64,000 bases of DNA from Candidatus Aenigmatarchaeota archaeon (GTDB taxonomy: Archaea; Aenigmatarchaeota; Aenigmatarchaeia; GW2011-AR5). Each line of letters starts with the position of its first letter. Within the stretch, counting starts at the first letter, position 1. Location: contig JACPDL010000003.1 in NCBI GenBank assembly GCA_016184005.1, positions 62,001 to 126,000 of the forward strand, in the 5' to 3' direction. The notes under the pieces are model-generated. The model did no database searches and had not been told where the DNA came from. It saw nothing but the letters and a program-made list of their open reading frames with translations. The position numbers and the translations under genes are program-made. Below are positions 8,229-16,643 of the stretch, piece by piece.

Positions 8229-9122
8229 ATGTTCGATTACGAGTATTGGGGAAACGAAATCCTGCCGGCAAAGACGAACATGATGCTGGAAGAATTCATG
8301 CTCAGAAGGTCGTCTTTGTATCCTGTTGCATGTGCACGCTTTTTCAGCGTGTCCCGCGACGCCGTGGTGCTTGGTTATGCACAGGACACCGATGCATTGA
8401 AGAAAAGAGATGCCAGCTTTGATGTTGTCCGCCGGCTTACTGGCGGGTCTCATGTGCAGCTGGGGCAAAACATACTTGCTTATTCGTTTTCAGTGCCGCG
8501 CGACGGAAGCTTCAAAAATTATGAAGGCATGCGTGCTTACTATGCGCAGCACGTAGCCGATGCCTTTGAGGATCTCGGCATAGAAAATATCACCGTTGAC
8601 AACAAGGCGTCAACCATAAACGTGGACGGCAGGGTTGTTGCCAGCCATGCAGTCATATGGGGTGTTGAAAGCGCACTCCTTCATGGACTGATTATAGTCT
8701 CACCTTACGACATGGAAAAACTCTCTGGAAGAGTATTCCTTGGGCAAAGAAAGATAGGCGGGAAATGTTATACAGAGCAGGCTGCCATCAAGAACATGCC
8801 GGCTCTTTCCAAGTTCCTTGATGAAAGAAGAAGAAAGATCGCAAACGATCTCATTGCAAATGCCATACTTGCGAGGGTAACGAAAGGAAAACATAGGAAA
8901 ATGAGATTTGACAAAAAAACGCTCGAGGGTTGCCAGACTATTGAAAACAAACATGCAAGCGAAAGATGGGTTGCTGAAAGAAGGCCGCCCTTTGAAGAAG
9001 ATCAAATAGAAGAAATACCAGGCGAGCAGCTTGATGGCAGATTGAAGAAGAACATGGGTTATTGCATGTACCTGCAGGTTAAAGACAAGCACTTCAAGAA
9101 AATGAGCGAGCCAAAAGAATAG
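8229..9122 (+). CDS. Lipoate-protein ligase A-like protein
   Basis: A member of the biotin/lipoate ligase family expected to load lipoyl groups onto the adjacent E2. The substrate-binding signature is RRLTGGSHVQLGQNILAYS near residue 65, and the region SHAVIWGVESALLHGLIIV near 140 matches the family ..SAQ..G..LLHGSI.. block. The catalytic Lys normally found in GRKISG is replaced here (VDGRVVASHA), which is odd for a ligase or transferase. It follows E2 by about 100 bases. The C-terminal 100 residues are basic and may be the accessory domain. Confidence 0.75.
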   Translation: MFDYEYWGNEILPAKTNMMLEEFMLRRSSLYPVACARFFSVSRDAVVLGYAQDTDALKKRDASFDVVRRLTGGSHVQLGQNILAYSFSVPRDGSFKNYEGMRAYYAQHVADAFEDLGIENITVDNKASTINVDGRVVASHAVIWGVESALLHGLIIVSPYDMEKLSGRVFLGQRKIGGKCYTEQAAIKNMPALSKFLDERRRKIANDLIANAILARVTKGKHRKMRFDKKTLEGCQTIENKHASERWVAERRPPFEEDQIEEIPGEQLDGRLKKNMGYCMYLQVKDKHFKKMSEPKE

Positions 9123-9161
9123 GCGCAATGTGTTTTTAAGGTTTGAGTTTATCCTATTTTC

Positions 9162-9434
9162 ATGAAAATGTTCTATCTACAGGAAACACCTTTCGGTGAA
9201 TTTTTCTACGATCCAGAATCACATCAAGGAGTTGCTATTACTGAGGTCGGACCTATGATTATGTGTATGGCTCAAGATTACAATCCTGCAACCTTTCCAA
9301 AGCATAAGGAATGTGAAGTCCCTGATGACACTTTTTTTGATCTTGTAGATGCCGTATCGAGATATACTTCTGGAGAGCGCGATATTCGAGGTATTTTAAG
9401 CCGCTTTCCAAGAACTGACCATTCTTCCAGATGA
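9162..9434 (+). CDS. Hypothetical protein, 90 residues
   Basis: Not recognised. An acidic, soluble protein starting MKMFYLQETPFGEFFYDPES, with no membrane segment and no catalytic motif. It lies 40 bases after the lipoate ligase-like gene, with an AGTTTATCC TATA-like box just before ATG 9162, and so may be transcribed separately. The base composition is more AT-rich than its neighbours. Confidence 0.5.
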   Translation: MKMFYLQETPFGEFFYDPESHQGVAITEVGPMIMCMAQDYNPATFPKHKECEVPDDTFFDLVDAVSRYTSGERDIRGILSRFPRTDHSSR

Positions 9435-9456
9435 ACTAATATCTCATGACCTGATT

Positions 9457-9564
9457 CTAATCAAACAAGTGGCTGTTGCCGCAATTCTCGCATTCGTCAG
9501 GCTTTTCCTCGTAGGTGCGCATGCAGTAATGGCAGTGATAATGTTTTTTCTTTATACTTTTCAT
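9457..9564 (-). CDS. 35-residue zinc-ribbon micro-protein
   Basis: Too short for the ORF track. The minus strand encodes MKSIKKKHYHCHYCMRTYE and continues to a second Cys pair (CENCG), giving CxxC-x10-CxxC, a rubredoxin/zinc-ribbon-like knuckle. Four Lys residues lie in the N-terminal seven. It ends at TAG 9457. Such single-knuckle proteins are common in small archaeal genomes; the partner is unknown. Confidence 0.6.
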   Translation of the reverse strand: MKSIKKKHYHCHYCMRTYEEKPDECENCGNSHLFD

Positions 9565-9589
9565 ATTATTACCTACTAGGAAAGAGGTG

Positions 9590-9726
9590 TAGAGAGGAGA
9601 TCTGCAAAGAACATAGTTCTTCTTGCAGAAACCTTTGGTTTCTGAAGACTCAGGAAAGCTTTGCTTTCCTCGAGTTGAGACCTCAGAGAACTTTTAGTTC
9701 TCTGCAGAAAACCCTAGGTTTTCTCC
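9590..9726. repeat. Array of five different hairpin modules
   Basis: Between the zinc-ribbon gene and the M42 peptidase gene, hairpins follow one another with almost no spacer. Seen units: CTGCAA...TTGCAG enclosing AGAACATAGTTCT; CAGAAACCTTTGGTTTCTG; AGGAAAGCTTTGCTTTCCT; AGAGAACTTTTAGTTCTCT; and AGAAAACCCTAGGTTTTCT. Arm sequence differs between units while arm length (7-9 bp), a purine-rich 5' arm and a 3-5 base loop are kept. There is no coding potential. Confidence 0.8.
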
Positions 9727-9729
9727 TTC

Positions 9730-10752
9730 TTAGGTTATGCAGACTTTTGGAGGATTCTTGATGAATTCCTCAAGCAGTTTTATCGCATTCTCGACATCTT
9801 TCATGCTGGCCATTCCGATTGTCGAGTGTATATTCCGCACGGCAATTCCTACCACTGTAGCCGGAACGCCTTCGCGCGAAAGCGATATGCTCAGTGCGTC
9901 TGTGGTGCCTTTATCGCCTACATCGTACTGGATTGGTATGTTTTTCTGTTTTGCTATGTCTGTCAGCCAGTCATTCATGCACCTGTTTGTTATCATGCCC
10001 GAATCTTTCAGCGTTATGCATGGTCCCTTGCCAAGTACGTTCGATTGAATCTTGACCCCTTTATCCTCCGCGTTAGTTACGTCAACTGCAACGGCAAGGT
10101 CAGGCTTTATCTTGTATGTGGAAGTTTTTGCGCCGTAAAGCCCTATCTCCTCTTGGACTGTGAAGACATAGTAAGTATCGCTTTCAGTCTTCTTTGACAG
10201 TTTTGCAAGCTCCATGAGCACGTAGCAGCCGATCCTGTCATCCAGCGCCCGCCCATAAACAACGTTGTTGTCAGCAAACATCCCTATTTCCTGCTGCAGC
10301 GAAATAAATGAGCCTACCTTGACATCCTTCTTCAGCAGTTCCTCTTTGCTTAAACCCGTGTCTATGTACATATCAAGGCTTCTTGGCATGCTGTCAGTCA
10401 TGTCGCCGTTGCTTATCTCTGCTGTAGTTATGACGCCGTATACAGGTTCTTTGCCCGCCTTGATTTTAACCCTCTGGCCGATCAGCGTCAGGGATTCTAT
10501 ACCGCCTACCCGGGAAAATATTATGGCGCCGTCAGAGTCTATGCCTTTTACCATAAGCCCTATCTCATCCATGTGGGCCGTGAGCATAACCCGAGGCGTG
10601 TCGCCCTTCTTGTGTGCTATAAGATTTCCTATGCTGTCCACAGTCACTTCGTCGACATGCTTCCTTATTTCCTTCATTATAAGGTCGCGTACCTCTGACT
10701 CATCACCGCTTATGCCGTCCGTTTCCATCAGCCTTTTCATCATCTCAAACAT
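9730..10752 (-). CDS. M42-family metallo-aminopeptidase
   Basis: A cytosolic M42 aminopeptidase (the tetrahedral TET peptidase family), which trims short peptides for recycling. Zinc ligands and catalytic residues are visible in LTAHMDEIGLMV near residue 60, GRALDDRIGCYV near 165, FTVQEEIGLYG near 200 and the C-terminal NIHSTIGMA. Length about 340 is standard. The track starts at GTG 10761, but GGTGATTT directly before ATG 10752 is this genome's usual ribosome binding site, so the ATG is preferred. It is coupled to the upstream aminotransferase gene. Confidence 0.9.
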   Translation of the reverse strand: MFEMMKRLMETDGISGDESEVRDLIMKEIRKHVDEVTVDSIGNLIAHKKGDTPRVMLTAHMDEIGLMVKGIDSDGAIIFSRVGGIESLTLIGQRVKIKAGKEPVYGVITTAEISNGDMTDSMPRSLDMYIDTGLSKEELLKKDVKVGSFISLQQEIGMFADNNVVYGRALDDRIGCYVLMELAKLSKKTESDTYYVFTVQEEIGLYGAKTSTYKIKPDLAVAVDVTNAEDKGVKIQSNVLGKGPCITLKDSGMITNRCMNDWLTDIAKQKNIPIQYDVGDKGTTDALSISLSREGVPATVVGIAVRNIHSTIGMASMKDVENAIKLLEEFIKNPPKVCIT

Positions 10753-10757
10753 CCAAA

Positions 10758-12071
10758 TCACCGTCTATTTAATTCTTTTATCGAGTCCTCTATTATATCT
10801 ATGCCATTGTCCGCCTGTTGCCGCGTGAGTGTCAGGGGCGGGCATATTCTTATCACACTCATGCCAGCTGGCAACAATATGAGTCCTTTTTCGCTTGCCT
10901 TGCAGAGCACCTCTTTTCTTTCTTCAACTGCAGGCATGCGGGATTTCTTGTTTTTGACCAACTCCACACCTATCATCAATCCTAAGCCACGAACGTCGCC
11001 TACTATTTCATATTTGTCCTTGAGTTCATTCAGCCTCTTGAGCATATGTTTTCCAATCTTTTGCGCATTTTGTCCCAACTTTTTTTCTCGCATGAATTTC
11101 AGCGTTGCTATGCCTGCTGCGCATGCCAATAAATTGCCGCCAAATGTATTTGCGTGTGAGCCGGGAGCCCAGTCCATGACTTTTCTGCCTGCAACAGTTG
11201 CGCCAAGCGGAACTCCTCCGCCGATTGCTTTGCTCAGAGAAACTACATCCGGCACAACACCAAAGTTCTCTATTGCCAGGAACCTTCCTGTCCTGAAACA
11301 GCCTGACTGGACTTCGTCGTCGCAAAGAAGCACTCCGTATTCATTGCATAGTTTTCTCACGCCTTTGACGAACGATCTTGGCGGCACGATATAGCCGCCT
11401 TCGCCCTGCACAGGCTCGAGGAATATAGCCGCCACATCGCCCCTTTTCAATCGAATGGCTCTTTCGAGTTCAGTCAGGCAGTAAGAGCTGCAGTCTTCCG
11501 GTTCCATCTTCATGCGGTAATGATATGGAAAAGGCGCATGCTTGACAGGCAGGAAGGGTGAATATCTGCCGCGCTGAACCGGCTTGGATTTTGTCAGAGA
11601 AAGAGAGCCCATTGTTCTTCCGTGGAAAGCATTCTCGAAGGCGATGACCCATTTCCTCTGACTATGCCATCTTGCAAGCTTGTACGCCGCTTCTATGCTT
11701 TCTGTGCCTGAATTAGACAGGAAAACGGTATCAAGCTGCTTGTGCATGAAAGTCAACAGGAATTCTGAAAACTCCAACGGAAGTTCGGCATAGAAATCAG
11801 AAAAAGCAGCATGTATCCCGAGCTTTATCTGCTTGTGGAGTGCCTTCTCTATCACTGGATTCGTATGGCCTATGCCAGCCACAGCCACCCCAGCAGCAAA
11901 ATCTAGGTAGCGACGACCGTCAACATCATAGACATAGCAGCCTCTGGCGCGCTTGAAGACAAACGAGTATTCCCTTGTCAGCGAAGGCGATATTATTTTA
12001 TGGTCGCGTTCGATTATTCGTATCGATTTCTTTCCTGGTTTCCTGCAGATGAATTGTATTTTTCCCATCAT
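10758..12071 (-). CDS. Class III PLP-dependent aminotransferase (4-aminobutyrate/acetylornithine type)
   Basis: A PLP enzyme of aminotransferase class III. The PLP-binding pattern is NSGTESIEAAYKLAR, the metal/PLP Asp lies in LLCDDEVQSGCFRTG, and the Schiff-base Lys is in VSLSKAIGGGVPLGA. Length about 436. It could move an amino group from 4-aminobutyrate, an omega-amino acid or acetylornithine; sequence alone does not decide. ATG 12071 or 12068 is chosen because a TATA (ACTTTATTTATG) lies just upstream inside the longer track ORF. It is probably cotranscribed with the M42 peptidase. Confidence 0.85.
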   Translation of the reverse strand: MMGKIQFICRKPGKKSIRIIERDHKIISPSLTREYSFVFKRARGCYVYDVDGRRYLDFAAGVAVAGIGHTNPVIEKALHKQIKLGIHAAFSDFYAELPLEFSEFLLTFMHKQLDTVFLSNSGTESIEAAYKLARWHSQRKWVIAFENAFHGRTMGSLSLTKSKPVQRGRYSPFLPVKHAPFPYHYRMKMEPEDCSSYCLTELERAIRLKRGDVAAIFLEPVQGEGGYIVPPRSFVKGVRKLCNEYGVLLCDDEVQSGCFRTGRFLAIENFGVVPDVVSLSKAIGGGVPLGATVAGRKVMDWAPGSHANTFGGNLLACAAGIATLKFMREKKLGQNAQKIGKHMLKRLNELKDKYEIVGDVRGLGLMIGVELVKNKKSRMPAVEERKEVLCKASEKGLILLPAGMSVIRICPPLTLTRQQADNGIDIIEDSIKELNRR

Positions 12072-12075
12072 AAGA

Positions 12076-13914
12076 CTATCTCCAGGGCATAAATAAAGTT
12101 TTTTCACTGTGGCAATTCATCTTTTTCCGCGGAAGCGGCGACGGTCTTTTGTACCGGTAATGATATTTCCCGGGTTTTCGCTTGGACAGGATTATGCAAA
12201 ATACGATAACAAAGATGACAGCCGTATCTACCAGTATAAGGTCAAACGGTATCCGCCCTTCAGGCACGTTTACTGCTGAAGGGGTTACTATGCTTATTTG
12301 TTCTGCAGAGGCATAGCTGAAAGGCATCGTGGCTATTACATTTCTGACATAGTAACTGACATTTCTCTCTTCAAACGGCTTAAGGTCCAGGAAAGTATAT
12401 TCTACCAGCGGGTCTTCTTCTATTATTCGCGGAGAAGTGCCGATGAAAACAACTTCGTCCGCGCGGGACGCTATATTCTTGTCTATTCTAACGGCAAGTG
12501 TAGCAGACTCCAAATGCTGTTCCTTGTTCTTGATGTTTACACGAATATGTGTTTCGTTTTTAATTTCATCAACAAACGAGTTCCCAATGACGATGAAGTT
12601 TCTTTGCAATATCTGGTCCCTTGAATAAACACGGAGTATAAAGAAGAGTTCCCTCAGAGCAGTGCCGTTGAAGAACCTTAGCCTTGCCTGGTAGTTTCCC
12701 GGGACAGCTGTTGGCGGCACGTCTAGAATCATCGTAACAATTTTTTCTCCCTTTTGCTGTGCATCAAAGACAGGCTCCGGGATCGAAACCCAGTCAGAAA
12801 TGCCGTCTACGGATGCTCTTATACCGCTTATATCATTGTCAGTCGGATTATACAAGACAATATTTTCTGCCTTTCTTTCCCCCTGAAATATTTCCACTAG
12901 TGCAGGTACAGTAACGAATTGCAGTGTTTCCGCAACTGGACGCGGGATCTGGGTTAGATTGGTTATATTCTGTACGGGTGCAGGTACAGATGCTCCGCCA
13001 CTTCCTCCTCCGCCTCCGGAAGATGCGGATGTTGAAGTAGATTCAAGGATATTGAAAATCACTGTCTTGTTTGGAGTCAGAACCTCATTGCCGCCAGGAT
13101 CTGTAAACAGGATCTGGCCAGTTGCATTATATTGCCCCGCAGCCGTGAAGCCAGCGCTCCATGTCATGATGTTGACCTGTACCTGCGTAGCTGTTTCGTT
13201 TGCTTTCAGTTCCTGTGCCACCCCGGTTTTGGAGAAGACCAATGCCCCCTGCGAGTTGTATACAAAGAGCTTTGGCGTGATAGTCGAGTTTACAGTTCCC
13301 ATATTCACTGCACTGTAGCTGAACGCAATTGAATTTCCCTGGAAAACCTGCGGATCAGAGGTGAAAGATGCCAATTTCACAAAACCTGCATATACGCCCT
13401 TCGAGCTTGATATGTCCGCAAAACCCGGTTTCGCAATGCTTACTTGTATTGTGTAGTCCCCTATATCCGAAAGATTGAAATTATTTGTATAGTTTCCTGC
13501 CGCGGTTTCAGTAAAGTTTATGGGTGTTTGCGAGCCACCGGGGCCTACAATTGTTCCATTCACAACTGCTCCAGAAACAAGATTTCCAAGATTATCGCTG
13601 ACTATGACAGACAATATCTGGCTGCCTGTATGTATCTGGTCTACGAAATCCAAACGTGCTGAGGTAGCATTGCTTGGTCGCAAAAGCGGCGGCGGTTCTA
13701 AGATGCCGAGCACTAAACGATACAAAGAGGAACTTGAGCTGTCAGCTGACAAAGCAGATTCGATAAACGCCTTGTAGCTTGTTGAGTTTCCTGAATCCGC
13801 ATAGGCACTGGTATCCACAATGAGCCTGTAGTTAGCCGAGTCGCCAGAGTCTGCATAAGAAACAGAAAACAACACTGTCAAGCAAACAGCAATTATAATG
13901 TACAGAATCTTCAT
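12076..13914 (-). CDS. Secreted, membrane-anchored surface protein with beta-sandwich repeats
   Basis: A cell-surface protein. A signal peptide (MKILYIIIAVCLTVLFSVSYA) starts at ATG 13914, which fits better than the longer track start. The ectodomain is rich in Asn-x-Ser/Thr sites and Ig-like strands, has a Gly/Ser linker (SGGGGGSGGAS) near residue 295, and includes an alpha-galactosidase NEW3/CARDB-like segment (NIVLYNPTDNDISGI...PPTAVPGNYQARL). One C-terminal membrane helix (LVDTAVIFVIVFCIIL) is followed by a basic tail. It follows the wHTH-ectodomain gene by 8 bases and is likely in its operon. Confidence 0.7.
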   Translation of the reverse strand: MKILYIIIAVCLTVLFSVSYADSGDSANYRLIVDTSAYADSGNSTSYKAFIESALSADSSSSSLYRLVLGILEPPPLLRPSNATSARLDFVDQIHTGSQILSVIVSDNLGNLVSGAVVNGTIVGPGGSQTPINFTETAAGNYTNNFNLSDIGDYTIQVSIAKPGFADISSSKGVYAGFVKLASFTSDPQVFQGNSIAFSYSAVNMGTVNSTITPKLFVYNSQGALVFSKTGVAQELKANETATQVQVNIMTWSAGFTAAGQYNATGQILFTDPGGNEVLTPNKTVIFNILESTSTSASSGGGGGSGGASVPAPVQNITNLTQIPRPVAETLQFVTVPALVEIFQGERKAENIVLYNPTDNDISGIRASVDGISDWVSIPEPVFDAQQKGEKIVTMILDVPPTAVPGNYQARLRFFNGTALRELFFILRVYSRDQILQRNFIVIGNSFVDEIKNETHIRVNIKNKEQHLESATLAVRIDKNIASRADEVVFIGTSPRIIEEDPLVEYTFLDLKPFEERNVSYYVRNVIATMPFSYASAEQISIVTPSAVNVPEGRIPFDLILVDTAVIFVIVFCIILSKRKPGKYHYRYKRPSPLPRKKMNCHSEKTLFMPWR

Positions 13915-13922
13915 GCATACCA

Positions 13923-15770
13923 TCACACATCGGCACCGAACACAGTTATTTCTGTGTTTCCGAGCAGATTAGCTCCACCAGCGCCGCCAAACAGGTTAAT
14001 CATTGTTATGTTTGCTGTTCTGTTAACCCATATTCCCCGGGCAATTTGTATTGTTGGGGCGGTTGCCGCACTGTCTGTACCGGACAGCCCGTCTATCATA
14101 ACCCTTTTTACCGTGCTGTTAAGCGCATTAAAAACATGAACCACAAGACTTCTCTGCGTTGTCACTGCTGTTTCAGATACAGGAATGCCGGTCGTGCTGC
14201 TTACGGTTGTTTTGGGATTGGTTAATCCGTCTGACGCAGAACCGGCGTAGTTGGCCTGTCCGTCGTCGCTGAAGGCTATCCTTGCTATATCATCGTCCGA
14301 ATAGCCTGTTATGTTGATATAGATAATAAGGAATTTTTTGGATCTGGACAGCGTGACATTTACCCAGCGTTGACTCACGGTAGTTTTGTTGTATCCCAGA
14401 AATTCAAGCGACTGGCGGTTTGTTTGTGCATCCGAGCCGCAACTAACTATGCCGGCCGAGTTCGTGTCAAGCGTGTCGCAGCCGGGCAGGTTTGGTATAC
14501 GTATGCCGGCAAACGTCGCATTGCCTGTTATATTGACAGAAGCAACTGTGCCGCCGCCGGATTCCCAGACGGTTATGTTTGCATCCGTATCCGCCCTTAC
14601 AAGCAGGCGGGACGCATTGATAGCGCCTGTTACATTCACGCTGCCTGTTATTACTGTGTTGAATGCTGCAGCCGCATTCCGGGAGCCTATCAACACGGAA
14701 ATTCCTGCTGTGTCGTTGTATACTGCACTTGCTGATGTTGTCCAGCCCGAATCTGTTGTATCCTGATCTGCAGCGCAGGAAACAAACAAGCCGGAGTTAT
14801 TTAACGTGACATTAACGGCTTTGCTGCCTCCGCTGCACTGGCCTGATCCTGCCAGATTTGAAATATTGGTTATTGGCAGACTCTCTATACTCAATCTTGA
14901 TTGAGGAAAAGAGCCTGTTGTGTTCGCTATTGGCAGTGTTATGCTTAATTTCGACTGATCCAGAGACTGAATCATTGCCGACGTTATTATATTGTTTGGG
15001 AAAAGCAATACGCCGCCAGTAATTAACTGCAGCACTGAAGCGCTGACGTAGCCTGTCGCATTGACATTGATGAAATTTCCGTTGCGCCAGCGAAGGAATT
15101 GCAAGCCAAGATCATAAGAACTATCTGCGTTGGGCAAAAAGTCGCCGAGTGCACGCGCCCCGCTTTTTGCGAAGTTTGTCTGGTTTGCCGTAAACGTATA
15201 AGGCACGCTTCCTAATTCAAAGCGCGGGGATACTGTCTCATTATTTACTGCAATCTCAAGGAATGATCCATCATCAAAAGTGACATTAATAGGGGTGTTG
15301 TTTCCTAGCAGAGCTGAAAAAAGTCCTGTACTGACTGTAAGATTTTCCTGCAGTTCGCTCCATTGTATACTTCCGCCTGTTTTCGCGTTATAGATCATGA
15401 AAGTGAAATTTGTGCTTGCATTGATGGCGGTATCATTCAGAGATGTAAGCCTGCCGTTGATGGGTATTTTATTTGGTATTGCATAAGCAGGCAAAACAAC
15501 GGCTGAAAGAAATGTAAAAATCAGAACGAGCGCAAAGGCTTTTTTAATTACGAACAATTTTGCCATTCCTATGCGGCGGTGAATGACCTTTTTTTCAGCC
15601 TCCAGCACGGCGAGATACTTGGACGCTGTTGTATAATGCATCCCGAGATCTCTGGAAATCTCGGAAATAGTGAGGCCGCCGCTTTTTTCTATAAGCTTCA
15701 GGATCCTGCTGCGTATGTCCAGTGCCCGTAGTTCCTCTGTTTCATTAACAAGACTACTCTTTTTTGCCAT
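13923..15770 (-). CDS. Winged-helix domain fused through one membrane helix to a large ectodomain
   Basis: The N-terminal 75 residues form a winged helix (LDIRSRILKLIEKSGGLTISEISRDLG...TASKYLAVLEAEKKVIHRR). A single hydrophobic helix (AFALVLIFTFLSAVVLPAYA) follows, and about 500 residues lie outside: a pilin/tail-fibre-like beta domain (INGRLTSLNDTAINAS...) and a C-terminal lectin-like part with many Asn-x-Ser/Thr sites. It looks like a one-component transmembrane regulator or a surface protein with a reused HTH anchor. An alternative is that the hydrophobic helix is a signal peptide and the HTH a mis-chosen start, but no gap separates them and the frame is continuous. Confidence 0.65.
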   Translation of the reverse strand: MAKKSSLVNETEELRALDIRSRILKLIEKSGGLTISEISRDLGMHYTTASKYLAVLEAEKKVIHRRIGMAKLFVIKKAFALVLIFTFLSAVVLPAYAIPNKIPINGRLTSLNDTAINASTNFTFMIYNAKTGGSIQWSELQENLTVSTGLFSALLGNNTPINVTFDDGSFLEIAVNNETVSPRFELGSVPYTFTANQTNFAKSGARALGDFLPNADSSYDLGLQFLRWRNGNFINVNATGYVSASVLQLITGGVLLFPNNIITSAMIQSLDQSKLSITLPIANTTGSFPQSRLSIESLPITNISNLAGSGQCSGGSKAVNVTLNNSGLFVSCAADQDTTDSGWTTSASAVYNDTAGISVLIGSRNAAAAFNTVITGSVNVTGAINASRLLVRADTDANITVWESGGGTVASVNITGNATFAGIRIPNLPGCDTLDTNSAGIVSCGSDAQTNRQSLEFLGYNKTTVSQRWVNVTLSRSKKFLIIYINITGYSDDDIARIAFSDDGQANYAGSASDGLTNPKTTVSSTTGIPVSETAVTTQRSLVVHVFNALNSTVKRVMIDGLSGTDSAATAPTIQIARGIWVNRTANITMINLFGGAGGANLLGNTEITVFGADV

Positions 15771-15949
15771 TAGCTCAACCTAAACTCTTGATTTCCTTTC
15801 TAGCTCTGATGGATGATTGTATTAACTGATCATATTCATATACTGTATTAATAGATAAGATTATTAGTGAACATTATCGGCTCTGTTCTTAAATTTTTCT
15901 ATTGCAGAGGATAGAGTCTTTGGCAGGACAGAACACGCAGAATTCACAA

Positions 15950-16588
15950 TCATGAGCACTTTGTTATCTTCCTGAGAAGGGACCTGTTTTCCAGTCTTAT
16001 TGCCTTTCCGATTTTCTGCACAGGTTCCGGATAAACTGTAAATTTCCCGTCAACTTCTTCATCAAGATCTGTGTCGAAATACGCCTCGAAACTTTCATTT
16101 GACCCTTTTTTGACTAGTTTCCTGACTATGCTAGCAAGCCCCCCGTGTTTAGATGTGTCAAGAAGGTATTCTACGCTATAGTAATGATCTTCCACATCAA
16201 GGTTCTGCAGAATTACAGTATAATTATAGAATGCCCCCAGTTGATTGTTCCAGCCTTCTTCTAAATATGAGCTGACTGCATTGTATTTGGGATAATATGC
16301 ATAGAGTGTCTCAACCTCATACGGCACTTCTGTAAGGTATTCTTCTTCCACTTCACGGCAATTTTCCGCGGCTGTTATCTTGCCAGTCGGAATGCCTGAA
16401 AAAATTAGCGATACAGTTATTACAAGCAACAGAGCAACCGGAATAAGCAAAGCCTTGTTTTCTATATGCAAACCTTTTCCAATCTCATGCGGATATACAT
16501 CTTCGCCATCGACAAGTTCCCTGCCGCAATATCTGCATCTTTCATCATTAGTAAAATATTTTACATCGCACTTTTTGCAATACCGCAT
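15950..16588 (-). CDS. Zinc-ribbon membrane protein with extracellular domain
   Basis: A 212-residue protein starting with a zinc ribbon (MRYCKKCDVKYFTNDERCRYCG), then a membrane helix near residues 48-66 (LLIPVALLLVITVSLIFSG) and an outer domain of about 145 residues without known motifs. The ribbon lies in the cytoplasm. The architecture resembles archaeal zinc-ribbon sensors or scaffolds. It sits among surface-protein genes, suggesting a role in the envelope. Confidence 0.65.
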   Translation of the reverse strand: MRYCKKCDVKYFTNDERCRYCGRELVDGEDVYPHEIGKGLHIENKALLIPVALLLVITVSLIFSGIPTGKITAAENCREVEEEYLTEVPYEVETLYAYYPKYNAVSSYLEEGWNNQLGAFYNYTVILQNLDVEDHYYSVEYLLDTSKHGGLASIVRKLVKKGSNESFEAYFDTDLDEEVDGKFTVYPEPVQKIGKAIRLENRSLLRKITKCS

Positions 16589-16643
16589 TCTATTAATTAC
16601 AACGGGTGATATTTATTAGTTGTTTAACCGATTTTCTGCAAAT

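Noticed and set aside
9590-9726. A CRISPR array
   Set aside because: Units are palindromes with differing sequence and no spacers of constant length; no cas genes are nearby.
15630-15665. Palindrome near the winged-helix coding region (GAGATCTCTGGAAATCTC)
   Set aside because: It encodes the conserved HTH residues of that gene, so the symmetry is probably chance and not a module.
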